From: Betaproteobacteria bacterium
GTDB lineage: Bacteria > Pseudomonadota > Gammaproteobacteria > Burkholderiales > Burkholderiaceae_C
Length of the DNA stretch: 64,000 nt
Direction: 5' to 3'
Assembly (NCBI GenBank): GCA_016716535.1
Contig: JADJWD010000004.1
Coordinates: 1-64,000 of the forward strand
Below are positions 8,460 to 15,615 of the stretch, piece after piece. Below the pieces are notes generated by a model, which was not told where the DNA came from, made no database searches, and was given only the letters and a program-made list of their open reading frames with translations. Within the stretch, counting starts at the first letter, position 1. Each line of letters opens with the position of its first letter. A program made the position numbers and the translations under genes.

Positions 8460-8469
8460 CTTGATTCCT

Positions 8470-8748
8470 TCAGTGATAGTCGACGATCTCGACGTCCACA
8501 GGCCCAACTTCGGTCCAGACGAAGCAGATGCGCCACTGGTCATTGACGCGGATGCTGTGCTGGCCCTTCCGATCGTCTTTCAGCGCCTCCAGATGGTTCC
8601 CTGGTGGTGCCTTCAAGAAGGCCAGCGTCTGTGCAGCATCAAGCTGGGCAAGCTTGCGTTCAGCGACCTTGGCAAACGCCTTGAACCTGCGAGGGGACCT
8701 GCCTTCGTACAGCGCCAGTGTGTCTTTGCACTTGAACGACTGGATCAC
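8470..8748 (-). CDS. higB: cassette 18: HigB toxin (RelE-like mRNA interferase)
   Basis: 92 residues from GTG 8748: MIQSFKCKDTLALYEG, RRFKAFAKVAERKLAQLDAA, LKAPPGNHLEALKDDRKGQHSIRVNDQWRICFVW, VEIVDYH. This is the standard HigB/RelE fold, a ribosome-dependent mRNA endonuclease; RVNDQWRICF is the conserved catalytic-strand block. The start lies only 6 nt below the -10 element, so the mRNA may be leaderless. Paired with higA; typically a cassette-array stabiliser. Confidence 0.92.
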   Translation of the reverse strand: MIQSFKCKDTLALYEGRSPRRFKAFAKVAERKLAQLDAAQTLAFLKAPPGNHLEALKDDRKGQHSIRVNDQWRICFVWTEVGPVDVEIVDYH

Positions 8749-8754
8749 GGGCCG

Positions 8755-8783
8755 ATTCTATTACGCGGCGCGTAAGAGGGCAA
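8755..8783 (-). promoter_or_regulatory. cassette-borne higBA promoter with operator palindrome
   Basis: On the - strand TTGCCC (8783-8778), a 17-nt spacer and TAGAAT (8760-8755) form a good sigma-70 promoter. The spacer contains the perfect palindrome TTACGCG-C-CGCGTAA (8761-8775), a likely HigA operator. The module can therefore be expressed independently of the array promoter. Confidence 0.75.
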
Positions 8784-8824
8784 GCACAGCTCCAGACGGG
8801 ACCGCGAAACGGTCGCTCTGTGAA

Positions 8825-8950
8825 GCCTAACGTTCGAGCTAACGCGCCCGGAGCGGCTTGCCGCCTGGCCCGACGGGCCTACACTGACCCCCGGCCTGTC
8901 GGGCCAGGCGGCAAGCCGTGGAGGGTCGCGTGTTGAGCGAGGGGTTAGGC
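8825..8950 (-). repeat. attC 17
   Basis: 126 bp, GCCTAAC ... GTTAGGC. The arms are GCCTGGCCCGACGGGCC / GGCCTGTCGGGCCAGGC around a TACACTGACCCC loop. Confidence 0.93.
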
Positions 8951-9131
8951 AGCACTGCGCACCGTGACACAAGGCTTGACCAAGCTTGCCATGCTGCGGA
9001 TTCTGCCGCCCGAAGCGCGCCGACGCCACTGGCACGGGCGGTACTCCGCCGGTGCTGCAGCCGACCTTGCGACCTGGCGGGGCGCGCAGCGCTGCGCCCC
9101 AAGTTCCGTGAACGCAGCCGAAGCACGACGG

Positions 9132-9383
9132 CTACCTGCGATTGCGTGCATGCTGGCTCGCGAGGCGCTCATTGCCGCGCTTGTAGTTGCCAGTGAGGCG
9201 GGCCATCAGTTGCTGAGCCTCTGCGGTGGCTGGATCAGGCGCCTCGGCCAAGAAGTCCTCGGCGTCGTGCCCTCTGAGGGTTGTAGCGACGCGCCCGCGA
9301 TGCAGGATCTCGACGTCTCCGTTCTTGCGGCTTCGGTGAGTGAAGCCGAGGTCCGATGGCTCGGCGGGGGATTCGGCGGGCAT
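9132..9383 (-). CDS. cassette 17: small hypothetical protein
   Basis: 83 residues from ATG 9383 (MPAESPAEPSDLGFTHRSRK). The core NGDVEILHRGRVATTLRGHDAEDFL resembles a short conserved bacterial protein family of unknown function; the tail LMARLTGNYKRGNERLASQ is basic. The longer open frame upstream runs through IS256 copy B and is not real. Between its stop and the attC at 8950 is about 180 bp. A second possible frame there (8945-9172, stop in attC, ending TVRSAA) overlaps this gene and is weak. Confidence 0.6.
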   Translation of the reverse strand: MPAESPAEPSDLGFTHRSRKNGDVEILHRGRVATTLRGHDAEDFLAEAPDPATAEAQQLMARLTGNYKRGNERLASQHARNRR

Positions 9384-9409
9384 GGTGTGCAGCGGGGTGT
9401 CCCAGTGCT

Positions 9410-9446
9410 GCCTAACGTTCGAGCTAACGCGCCCGGAGCGGTGGGG
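9410..9446 (-). repeat. attC 16, first part (interrupted by IS256 copy B)
   Basis: Starts GCCTAAC at 9410 and reads as other attC sites up to GGAGCGGTGGGG. The last 8 bases, CGGTGGGG (9439-9446), are one copy of the IS target duplication. Removing the IS and one duplication restores a 129-bp attC. Confidence 0.92.
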
Positions 9447-10882
9447 GGCGATGTCCCGAGGTCTGTTGAACGCGTGAGCTGAAGGTGGCGGTTCCTTTCT
9501 CCTGGATGAGACCATCCAGGTGCCTAGCAAGCAAAGAAAGGAACCACCGAGATGAAGTCTCGCACGAAGCCCGCGCTGCGGGCATTGCCGGTTGCCCAGG
9601 TGCAGATCTCGTTGCCCGTGCAGGGCGTGTTGCGCGATGTGCGCCACGCCTTCCTGGGCCTGTGCATCGATGCTGGCCAGAAGGTGCTGGCCGCGTTGAT
9701 GGAGTCCGACCGCATCGCGTTGTGCGGCCCCAAGGGCGTGCCCGATGCCATGCGCCGGGCGGTGCGCGGCGGCAGCACGGCCAGCCAGGTCGTGCTGGGC
9801 GGTCAGCGCATCGCGGTGCGCCGGCCACGGGCGCGCTCGATGGCTGATGGCGAACTGGCCTTGCCCAGCTTCGAATGGGCTGCCCACTGCGACCCGCTGG
9901 ACGCGGCCACGATGGCTGCCATCGCCGCGGGCGTCTCCACCCGCCGCTACGCCAGCACCCAGGAGCCGGTGCCGGCGGCACACCGGCCGCGCGCCGCATC
10001 CAAGAGCGCCGTGTCGCGGCGCTTCGTGCAGCTCAGCCAGGAGCAGCTCGCGCAGTGGCTGGCGCGCCCGCTGGGCGAGGTGGATCTGCCGGTGGTGATG
10101 ATCGACGGGATCCACTTCCGCGAGCGCGTGATCCTGCTGGCCATCGGCATCGACGCCCAGGGCAACAAGCACGTTCTGGGGCTGCGCGAGGGTTCCACCG
10201 AGGCCGCCCGGGTGGTGGCTTCGCTGCTGTCGGACCTGATTGATCGCGGGCTCGATGCCCAACGCACGCGGCTGTGGGTCATCGACGGCGGCAAGGCGCT
10301 GCGCAAGGCCATCGTCCAGACCTTCGGCACCACGGCGCTGATCCAGCGCTGCCAGGAGCACAAGCGCCGCAACGTGCTGGAGCACCTGCCCGAGGACATG
10401 CACGCCAGCGTGAAGCGAGCCCTGAAGGACGCCTGGTCGGTATCGGACGCCGAGCTTGGCCGACGTCAGTTGCAACGCCTGGCGAGCTCGCCGCAGTTCA
10501 AGCACCCGGGCGCGGCGGCCAGCCTGCGCGAAGGCCTGGAGGAGACGCTGACGGTGCAGGAGCTGGGCATCACGGGCGCGCTGTACCGCACGCTGCGAAC
10601 GACCAACCCGATCGAGAACCTCAACGGCTCGGTGGCGCGCTACTGCCGCAACGTCAAGCGCTGGGGCGATGGGCAGATGGTGCTGCGCTGGGTGGCCAGT
10701 GCGCTCAGCGATGCCGCCGGGCGGATGCGCAAGCTGCGTGGTTGCAGCCAGATGCGCAGCCTGCTCAAAGCCCTCGACGCTCGCCGCCCAGAAGCCGAAA
10801 CAGCAACGCTGCGAACGGCCGCGTAGCATCCACCCATTGGAGCCGTCACCGGCTACGGTTCAACAGCGAGCGGGACATCGCC
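9447..10882 (+). mobile_element. IS256-family insertion sequence, copy B, inserted inside an attC
   Basis: 1436 bp, differing from copy A by one base in the left inverted repeat and one in the transposase gene. The left end begins GGCGATGTCCCGAGG; the right end is the complement of GGCGATGTCCCGCTCG. It is flanked by perfect 8-bp direct repeats CGGTGGGG (9439-9446 and 10883-10890), the duplication size expected for IS256. The target is the stem of an attC site. Confidence 0.95.
9552..10826 (+). CDS. IS256-family transposase (copy B)
   Basis: 424 residues, identical to the copy A transposase except Pro instead of Leu at about residue 315 (SSPQFKHP). It has the same candidate DDE residues (VVMIDGIHF, LWVIDGGKAL, NPIENLNG) and the same start context. 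It is intact, so the element is likely mobile or was until recently. The near-identity of the two copies points to recent transposition or recombination within this locus. Confidence 0.93.
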   Translation: MKSRTKPALRALPVAQVQISLPVQGVLRDVRHAFLGLCIDAGQKVLAALMESDRIALCGPKGVPDAMRRAVRGGSTASQVVLGGQRIAVRRPRARSMADGELALPSFEWAAHCDPLDAATMAAIAAGVSTRRYASTQEPVPAAHRPRAASKSAVSRRFVQLSQEQLAQWLARPLGEVDLPVVMIDGIHFRERVILLAIGIDAQGNKHVLGLREGSTEAARVVASLLSDLIDRGLDAQRTRLWVIDGGKALRKAIVQTFGTTALIQRCQEHKRRNVLEHLPEDMHASVKRALKDAWSVSDAELGRRQLQRLASSPQFKHPGAAASLREGLEETLTVQELGITGALYRTLRTTNPIENLNGSVARYCRNVKRWGDGQMVLRWVASALSDAAGRMRKLRGCSQMRSLLKALDARRPEAETATLRTAA

Positions 10883-10982
10883 CGGTGGGGTGCCTTGCCC
10901 GCGAGGCGCAGCATAGACAACAGGCGCCTCGCGGGCAAGGCGCCCCGCCGCGGAGGGTCGCGTGTTGAGCGAGGGGTTAGGC
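10883..10982 (-). repeat. attC 16, second part
   Basis: Begins with the second CGGTGGGG duplication, then TGCCTTGCCCGCGAGGCGC with its complementary arm GCGCCTCGCGGGCAAGGC, and ends in GTTAGGC at 10976-10982. Together with 9410-9446 it forms one attC. Confidence 0.92.
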
Positions 10983-11411
10983 GGCGCTTTCACCCGTTGC
11001 GAGCGAGAAGAGCATGAGTTCCGAGCGCTCGCTTGCCTGAACGGCACGCCAGAACGCAAGACCGTCGGCATTGGCGCGGAAGACAAGCAGATGGCACTTG
11101 CTGATGCCTGCTTCCCGAAGCGCACGGGTGCCGGCCCTCAGCAGAAGGCGCCCGACTCCGCGGCGCCGCGCTGACTGGGCAGTTGCCAAGTGATGGATCA
11201 GACCGCGCCGGCCATCGTGGCCGCAGAGGATGGTACCCAGAAGCGATTCGCCTTCTACGGCCACGAAGCTCAGCCCTGGGTTCCGGTTCAGGAACCGATT
11301 GATGGCCTCCGGTTCATCCGCGTCGCTGAGCCCGACGCCCGGCGTAGCCTCCCAGAGGCGCCGCGCTGATGGGTAGTCTGTGTGAGCGAAGGGGCGGATC
11401 GTCGGAGCCAC
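10977..11411 (-). CDS. cassette 16: GNAT-family N-acetyltransferase
   Basis: About 144 residues from GTG 11411 (VAPTIRPFAHTDYPSARRLWE). The GNAT core is visible: LSFVAVEGESLLGTILCGHD, LIHHLATAQSARRRGVGRLLLRAGTRALREAG (acetyl-CoA pyrophosphate loop, motif A), and CHLLVFRANADGLAFWRAVQ (motif B). It ends SAA with the TAA in attC. The substrate is unknown. The start is the least certain part, since no clear ribosome site is seen. Confidence 0.8.
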   Translation of the reverse strand: MAPTIRPFAHTDYPSARRLWEATPGVGLSDADEPEAINRFLNRNPGLSFVAVEGESLLGTILCGHDGRRGLIHHLATAQSARRRGVGRLLLRAGTRALREAGISKCHLLVFRANADGLAFWRAVQASERSELMLFSLATGESAA

Positions 11412-11464
11412 GGTCGGGTGTTCTTTACGAGCGGCGAGTGCCAGCGACGGTGGTTTTTTGCGCC

Positions 11465-11593
11465 GCCTAACGTTCGAGCTAAGCCGCTGACCGCGACAGG
11501 ACGCCTTGGCCGCGCGGCGCATGATAGACAGTGAGCGCCGCGCGGCCAAGGCGGCCTGCCGTGGGCAGTCGGCGCTTGAGCGAGGGGTTAGGC
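11465..11593 (-). repeat. attC 15
   Basis: 129 bp, GCCTAAC ... GTTAGGC. The arms are GCCTTGGCCGCGCGGCGC / GCGCCGCGCGGCCAAGGC. The core provides the stop of the IS21-split cassette gene. Confidence 0.93.
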
Positions 11594-11974
11594 CTCACTC
11601 TTGTCGCGCTTTGACCTTGCATACCACTCGCCGACTGCAGCCAAGGCCAAGAGCGCGGCACCCAGCGCTACGTGGATTGCTGAGTGCTCGAACCCACGAA
11701 TGAGTATGAAGCAGCCAGCGGTACCAATGGCGTACGTTGCGACTTGAATGAAGACGGAGTCCTGGGCGTGCCCGGCCGGCACAAGAAAGAGCCAGACGCC
11801 AGGCGACACCTCTCCAGCGGCGAACTCATGTGCTCTTCCCGATGCCTCAATGAAATAGCGAGTGAGCCGATGCTCCTGGCCCGGATAGGCGGGATGCTTC
11901 GCAGTTACAGACTCCTCGCCTTGTGTCTTCCACTGCGAGGTCCATACGTTCACGCCCCCGATCAGTACGGCATC
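11588..11974 (-). pseudogene. cassette 15 membrane protein, 3' part (split by IS21)
   Basis: This is the C-terminal part of a protein interrupted by the IS21 element at 11975-14083. It reads VLIGGVNVWTSQWKTQ, HRLTRYFIEASGRAHEFAAGE, then two hydrophobic segments (VFIQVATYAIGTAGCFILIRGF and AIHVALGAALLALAAVGEW), ending RSKRDKSEA with the TAA in attC. Joining it to 14084-14125, after dropping one copy of the GGCATC duplication, gives one open frame of about 140 residues. Function unknown. Confidence 0.8.
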
Positions 11975-12057
11975 TGTCGCCGCCGAAGTAATACTGCCCC
12001 ACCCCGCCGAAGTGAATCTGACCCACCTGGGCGAAGCTGACGGTCTTTTGGCCGTCG

Positions 12058-13065
12058 ATGTTGACCCCGGAGCAAGCAGTGGAGATTCGAGTGATGGCCC
12101 GCAGGGGCGAGGGCGTGCGGGAGATCGCGCGGCAGCTGGGCTGCTCGCGCAACACGGTGCGCCGATACCTGCGTGACGATGAGGCGAGGCGCTATGGGCC
12201 ACGGCCGGCGAGGCCGTGCAAGCTGGACCCGTTCCAGGACCACCTGCGCGAACGCGTGGCGCAGGCCCGTCCGCGCTGGATCCCGGCCACCGTGCTGTTG
12301 CGCGAGATCGCAGAGCGCGGCTACGCGGGCGGCATCAGCCAGCTCAAGGCGTTCCTGGCGCCGCTGAAGGCCAGCGCGCCTGAGCCGGTGGTGCGCTTCG
12401 AGACGGCGCCGGGCGTGCAGATGCAGGCCGACTTCACCGTCGTGCGTCGCGGCCGCGACCCGCTGCTGGCGCTGGTGGCCACGCTCGGCTACAGCCGCGC
12501 CAGCTTCGTCAGGTTCAGCGCCGCCGAGGACGCCAGCGCGCTGTGCAGCGCGCTGCGCGAGGCGTTCGACTACTTCGGCGGCGTGCCCGCCGAGGTGCTG
12601 ATGGACAACGCCAAGAGCGTGGTCATCGAGCGCGATGCCTATGGTGCCGGCGCACACCGCTGGAACAGCGAGCTGCTGGAGCTGGCCGAGCAGTGCGGCT
12701 TCACGCCGCGGCTGTGCCGTCCGTATCGCGCCAAGACCAAGGGCAAGGTGGAGCGCTTCAACGGCTACCTCAAGGGCAGCTTCGTAGTGCCGCTGGCGGC
12801 CAGCCTGAAGGCCGCGGGCCTGATGCTGAGCGCCGAGCTGGCCAACCGGCACGTGCGCCGCTGGCTCGACGAGGTCGCCAACGCCCGCGTGCACGGCACC
12901 ACCGGCGCGGTGCCGGCCAGCCGGCTCGCCGAGGAGCGCGCGCTCATGCTGCCCGCGCCGGCGCTGAAGGCGCCCGCACCGGTACCGGTGCGGGTGGCGA
13001 TCCCGCTGGAGAGCCTGCAGCACCCGCTGGCCGTCTACGACGAGCTGCTGGAGGTGCTGCCATGA
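12058..13065 (+). CDS. istA: IS21-family transposase IstA
   Basis: 335 residues from ATG 12058. It has an N-terminal HTH (VIARRGEGVREIARQLGCSRNTVRRYL-like, residues 8-40) and an rve-type integrase core with QADFTVVRRGRDPLLALVATLGYSR (first Asp, about residue 125), FGGVPAEVLMDNAKSVV (second Asp, about 183) and RAKTKGKVERFNGYLKG (Glu, about 235). It works with IstB to insert the element. Its stop overlaps the istB start (ATGA). It appears intact. Confidence 0.95.
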   Translation: MLTPEQAVEIRVMARRGEGVREIARQLGCSRNTVRRYLRDDEARRYGPRPARPCKLDPFQDHLRERVAQARPRWIPATVLLREIAERGYAGGISQLKAFLAPLKASAPEPVVRFETAPGVQMQADFTVVRRGRDPLLALVATLGYSRASFVRFSAAEDASALCSALREAFDYFGGVPAEVLMDNAKSVVIERDAYGAGAHRWNSELLELAEQCGFTPRLCRPYRAKTKGKVERFNGYLKGSFVVPLAASLKAAGLMLSAELANRHVRRWLDEVANARVHGTTGAVPASRLAEERALMLPAPALKAPAPVPVRVAIPLESLQHPLAVYDELLEVLP

Positions 13066-13841
13066 ACCTGCAGCACGATCGCATCGGCGCGCTGTGCGAG
13101 CAGCTCAAGTTCGCCCGGCTGCACGCCGAGTGGCCCGCCGTCGCGCAGCAGGCCGCGCGCGAGCAGATGAGCTTGGCCGACTTCCTGGAGCGGCTGCTCG
13201 ATGCGGAGGTCCGCGCGCGCCAGGAACGCAAGGTCAGCACCCTGATGAAGCTGGCCACGATGCCCGCCGTCAAGACGCTGGAGCAGTTCGAGTGGAGACA
13301 TGCCGGCGGCGCGCCAAAGGCGCAGATCCAGGAGCTCGCGCACCTGGCCTTCGTCGAGCGCGCGGAGAACGTCGTGCTGCTTGGGCCCAGCGGCGTGGGC
13401 AAGACCCACATCGCGTTGGCGCTGGCGCACCGCGCTGTCAGCGCCGGCCACAAGGTGCGCTTCATCACCGCGGCCGACCTGATGCTGCAACTGGCCGCGG
13501 CCAGGCAGCAAGGCCGGCTCAAGGAGTACTTCAACCGCGCCGTTCTGGGACCCAAGCTGCTGGTGGTCGACGAGATCGGCTTCCTGCCCTTCGGACGCGA
13601 GGAGGCCAACCTGTTCTTCAACGTCGTGGCCAAGCGCTACGAGCGCGGCAGCATGGTGCTCACGAGCAACCTGCCGTTCACGCAGTGGGCTGGCGCCTTC
13701 GCCGACGACCAGACGCTCACCGCGGCGATGCTGGACCGGCTGCTGCATCACGCGCACATCGTGCAGATCAGCGGCGAGAGCTACCGGCTCAAGGACAAGC
13801 GGCGCGCCGGCACGGCGCCCAAGCAGCCGCCGGCGCCATGA
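13062..13841 (+). CDS. istB: IS21-family helper ATPase IstB
   Basis: 259 residues from ATG 13062, translationally coupled to istA. It is a DnaA/DnaC-like AAA+ ATPase: Walker A LLGPSGVGKTHIALALA (about residue 105), Walker B LLVVDEIGF (about 165), and sensor-region VLTSNLPFTQW (about 205). IstB binds target DNA and activates IstA. The roughly 240 bp after it up to the right end of the element hold no gene. Confidence 0.95.
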   Translation: MNLQHDRIGALCEQLKFARLHAEWPAVAQQAAREQMSLADFLERLLDAEVRARQERKVSTLMKLATMPAVKTLEQFEWRHAGGAPKAQIQELAHLAFVERAENVVLLGPSGVGKTHIALALAHRAVSAGHKVRFITAADLMLQLAAARQQGRLKEYFNRAVLGPKLLVVDEIGFLPFGREEANLFFNVVAKRYERGSMVLTSNLPFTQWAGAFADDQTLTAAMLDRLLHHAHIVQISGESYRLKDKRRAGTAPKQPPAP

Positions 13842-14083
13842 ACAGCCAGGCTGTGGACATGTGGACGATGCGCTGGCGCGCACCGGCACCGGCCCGTGGA
13901 CAACGTGCAAGCACGTTGCCCACCGCCCGGCGCCTTCGCCCACATGACCACAGCCTCTCACCACCAGGTTCAAGACCTGAATACAGAACACCCTGCGCCG
14001 TCGGCGCAGACCCGGCCCGGGTGGGTCAGTTTTACTTCGGCGACTCGAGCCAGAAGTGGGTCAGATTTACTTCGGCGTTGACA

Positions 14084-14125
14084 GGCATCGCCTTCAGCGC
14101 CAAGGTGAAGAACCTTCCAAGCCAC
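14084..14125 (-). pseudogene. cassette 15 membrane protein, 5' part (split by IS21)
   Basis: From GTG 14125 the - strand reads VAWKVLHLGAEGDA and then meets the IS21 end. The frame continues exactly into VLIGGVNV at 11968 once the IS and one GGCATC repeat are removed. The GTG start is tentative. Confidence 0.7.
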
Positions 14126-14152
14126 AGAGCCGCCGCGGTGCTGTTGTGTGAG

Positions 14153-14281
14153 GCCTAACGTTCGAGCTGAGGCGCCCGGAGCGGACGGCTGCCTTGCCCG
14201 GCCGCCCGACAATAGACAACCACGGGTGGCCGGGCAAGGCAGCCGGCCGTGGAGGGTCGCCTCTCGAGCGAGGGGTTAGAC
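14153..14281 (-). repeat. attC 14
   Basis: 129 bp. The right core is the variant GTTAGAC rather than GTTAGGC. The arms are GCCTTGCCCGGCCGCCCG / GGTGGCCGGGCAAGGC. It is the attC of the RelE/Xre cassette. Confidence 0.92.
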
Positions 14282-14282
14282 C

Positions 14283-14570
14283 TCAGCTCGCGAGCTCTCG
14301 GAGCAGCTTGGGATGCTTGACTGCGACCTTCAGGAGCGTTCGTGCAGCTCCAGTGGGTTCCCGGCGACCCTGCTCCCAGTCTTGGAGTGTTCGCGGCGAC
14401 ACCCCCAGCAGTTGGGCGAACTCTTGCTGCGAGAGCCCACTGCTGGCACGTGCCTCAGCCGCTGCCGGCAGCTTGACCTTAGTCACTCGCCCGGCCTGAC
14501 CGCGGCGCATCTGTTTGACCGACTCGAGCAGGTCACGCTGGAACTTCTGCATGTCAGAGGGCATCTTCAA
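14283..14570 (-). CDS. cassette 14: Xre-type antitoxin
   Basis: 95 residues with a C-terminal HTH: SSGLSQQEFAQLLGVSPRTLQDWEQGRREPTGAARTLLKVA. The N-terminus is MKMPSDMQKFQRDLLESVKQM. This architecture matches antitoxins of the HigB2/HigA2 or NadS type that pair with RelE-like toxins. The start overlaps the toxin 3' end by 17 nt, and a second ATG two codons on is possible. The TGA stop lies just before the attC. Confidence 0.85.
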   Translation of the reverse strand: MKMPSDMQKFQRDLLESVKQMRRGQAGRVTKVKLPAAAEARASSGLSQQEFAQLLGVSPRTLQDWEQGRREPTGAARTLLKVAVKHPKLLRELAS

Positions 14571-14868
14571 CTCCTCTCTTCAACTCAGCAAGGAAGGCCG
14601 TAGGTAGCGTGTCGAACTTGGCCTTCTTGTAGACGATCAGTAGCCAGACCTTCTCGTCCGGCGCCACGAAGTAGATCACCCTGGCACCGCCACGCTTGCC
14701 GGAGCCGCCCGAGGACCAGCGGACCTTCCGGCAGCCACCACTGCCTCGAATGATGGCGCCGGCCTCTGGGGAACCGGCAATGAAGGTGATGAACTCCTCG
14801 CGCTCTGCCTCCGACCAGACTTCGGCGGCGTACCGCATGAAGACCGGCGTCTCGGCGACCGTACGCAT
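14554..14868 (-). CDS. cassette 14: RelE/HigB2-type toxin
   Basis: 104 residues from ATG 14868. It has EFITFIAGSPEAGAIIRGSGGCRKVRWSSGGSGKRGGARVIYFVAPDEKVWLLIVYKKAKFDTL, the conserved layout of RelE-superfamily toxins (KxRW, GGARVIYF, LLxxYxK). These cleave mRNA on the ribosome. Toxin-first order with an overlapping antitoxin supports a functional module. Confidence 0.88.
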   Translation of the reverse strand: MRTVAETPVFMRYAAEVWSEAEREEFITFIAGSPEAGAIIRGSGGCRKVRWSSGGSGKRGGARVIYFVAPDEKVWLLIVYKKAKFDTLPTAFLAELKRGVEDAL

Positions 14869-14935
14869 AAGTGCGAAGTGTACGGCAATGCCGGAGTCCA
14901 GACAAGCTGGAAAGCGCCTGGACGGCGACTCTGAG

Positions 14936-14998
14936 GTCTAACGGTCTGGCTCAGGGGCCGGCCCGCTAGGGCCGGTCCCTTGCAGCCAGGGGTTAGGC
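14936..14998 (-). repeat. attC 13, short divergent site
   Basis: Only 63 bp: GTCTAAC (14936-14942) to GTTAGGC (14992-14998), with GGTCTGGCTCAGGGGCCGGC and its near complement around a CTAG loop. It is half the length of the array's usual sites, suggesting this cassette came from another integron. Confidence 0.85.
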
Positions 14999-15037
14999 CT
15001 GTTTCCGAAGCGCGAACCGACAAGGAGAACTTGACAC

Positions 15038-15514
15038 ATGGACCACCTGATCGACGACAGCGACCGCCTGAAGCCGTGCCCGTTCTGCGGTGGCGCCGCG
15101 GAGATGCACCAGGCGCACGACCCGGACGGCCCGAATGACCAGGGCTACTACGTCGAGTGCGGCAAGTGCGGCGCCAGCACCAACCTGCGCTTCTCGTGTG
15201 GCGAGGACGCGCGACCGCTGCTGATGGAACAGTGGAACCGCCGCACCCAGGACGCCGAGGCGTTGAAGAGCGAGCGCCGCGCGATCACTTTCGGCGACAT
15301 CGTGCAGCAGCAGGTGATCGCCATGCGCGCTGCCGTGGTGGCTGGGAAGCTGGAAGGGCTGGACGTTGGCATGCAGTGGATCGCCAACACGCTCTGCGGC
15401 CCTGGGCACCTGCCAGACCTGGACGAAGCGAAGGCGCTGGGCGGCGCGCAGGCGCTGTGGGACAAGGAGACCGCCGAGCACGAGGCCTTCAGGGCTGCGC
15501 ACCCCGCGCCTTGA
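15038..15514 (+). CDS. cassette 13: Lar-like restriction-alleviation zinc protein
   Basis: 158 residues on the + strand, against the array direction, with AAGGAGAA upstream of ATG 15038. Residues 11-75 read LKPCPFCGGAAEMHQAHD, VECGKCGAST and ARPLLMEQWNRR, the Lar/phage zinc-ribbon pattern (CPFCGG ... CxxCGA ... WNRR). The C-terminal part (ITFGDIVQQQVIAMRAAVVAGKLEGLDVGMQWIANTL) is of unknown type. Lar proteins of prophages modulate host restriction-modification. It ends immediately before attC 12. Phage origin is inferred. Confidence 0.7.
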   Translation: MDHLIDDSDRLKPCPFCGGAAEMHQAHDPDGPNDQGYYVECGKCGASTNLRFSCGEDARPLLMEQWNRRTQDAEALKSERRAITFGDIVQQQVIAMRAAVVAGKLEGLDVGMQWIANTLCGPGHLPDLDEAKALGGAQALWDKETAEHEAFRAAHPAP

Positions 15515-15515
15515 G

Positions 15516-15615
15516 GCCTAACGCTTGAGGTAACGCGGGACCAACGGCTGCACCATGCTTGAAGACGCACAAACCTGCGAGGCCGTTGGGCCTCGCGTTG
15601 ACCGAAGTGTTAGCT
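15516..15615 (-). repeat. attC 12, atypical 100-bp site
   Basis: GCCTAAC (15516) to GTTAGCT (15609-15615), with GAGGTAACGCGGGACC and CCTCGCGTTGACCGAAGT as the imperfect arms. Its length and right core differ from the main family. The ATG at 15555 inside it appears to start the next + strand gene. Confidence 0.8.

Larger units (their letters stand above)
11975..14083 (+). mobile_element. IS21-family insertion sequence
   Basis: 2109 bp. Both ends start with TGTC: TGTCGCCGCCGAAGTAAT at the left and, reading inwards on the other strand, TGTCAACGCCGAAGTAAATC at the right. Each end has a second internal repeat of the CGCCGAAGT...TGACCCAC type, as usual for IS21. It is flanked by a 6-bp direct repeat GGCATC (11969-11974 and 14084-14089). 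It carries istA and istB overlapping by 4 nt. It splits the gene of cassette 15. Confidence 0.92.
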
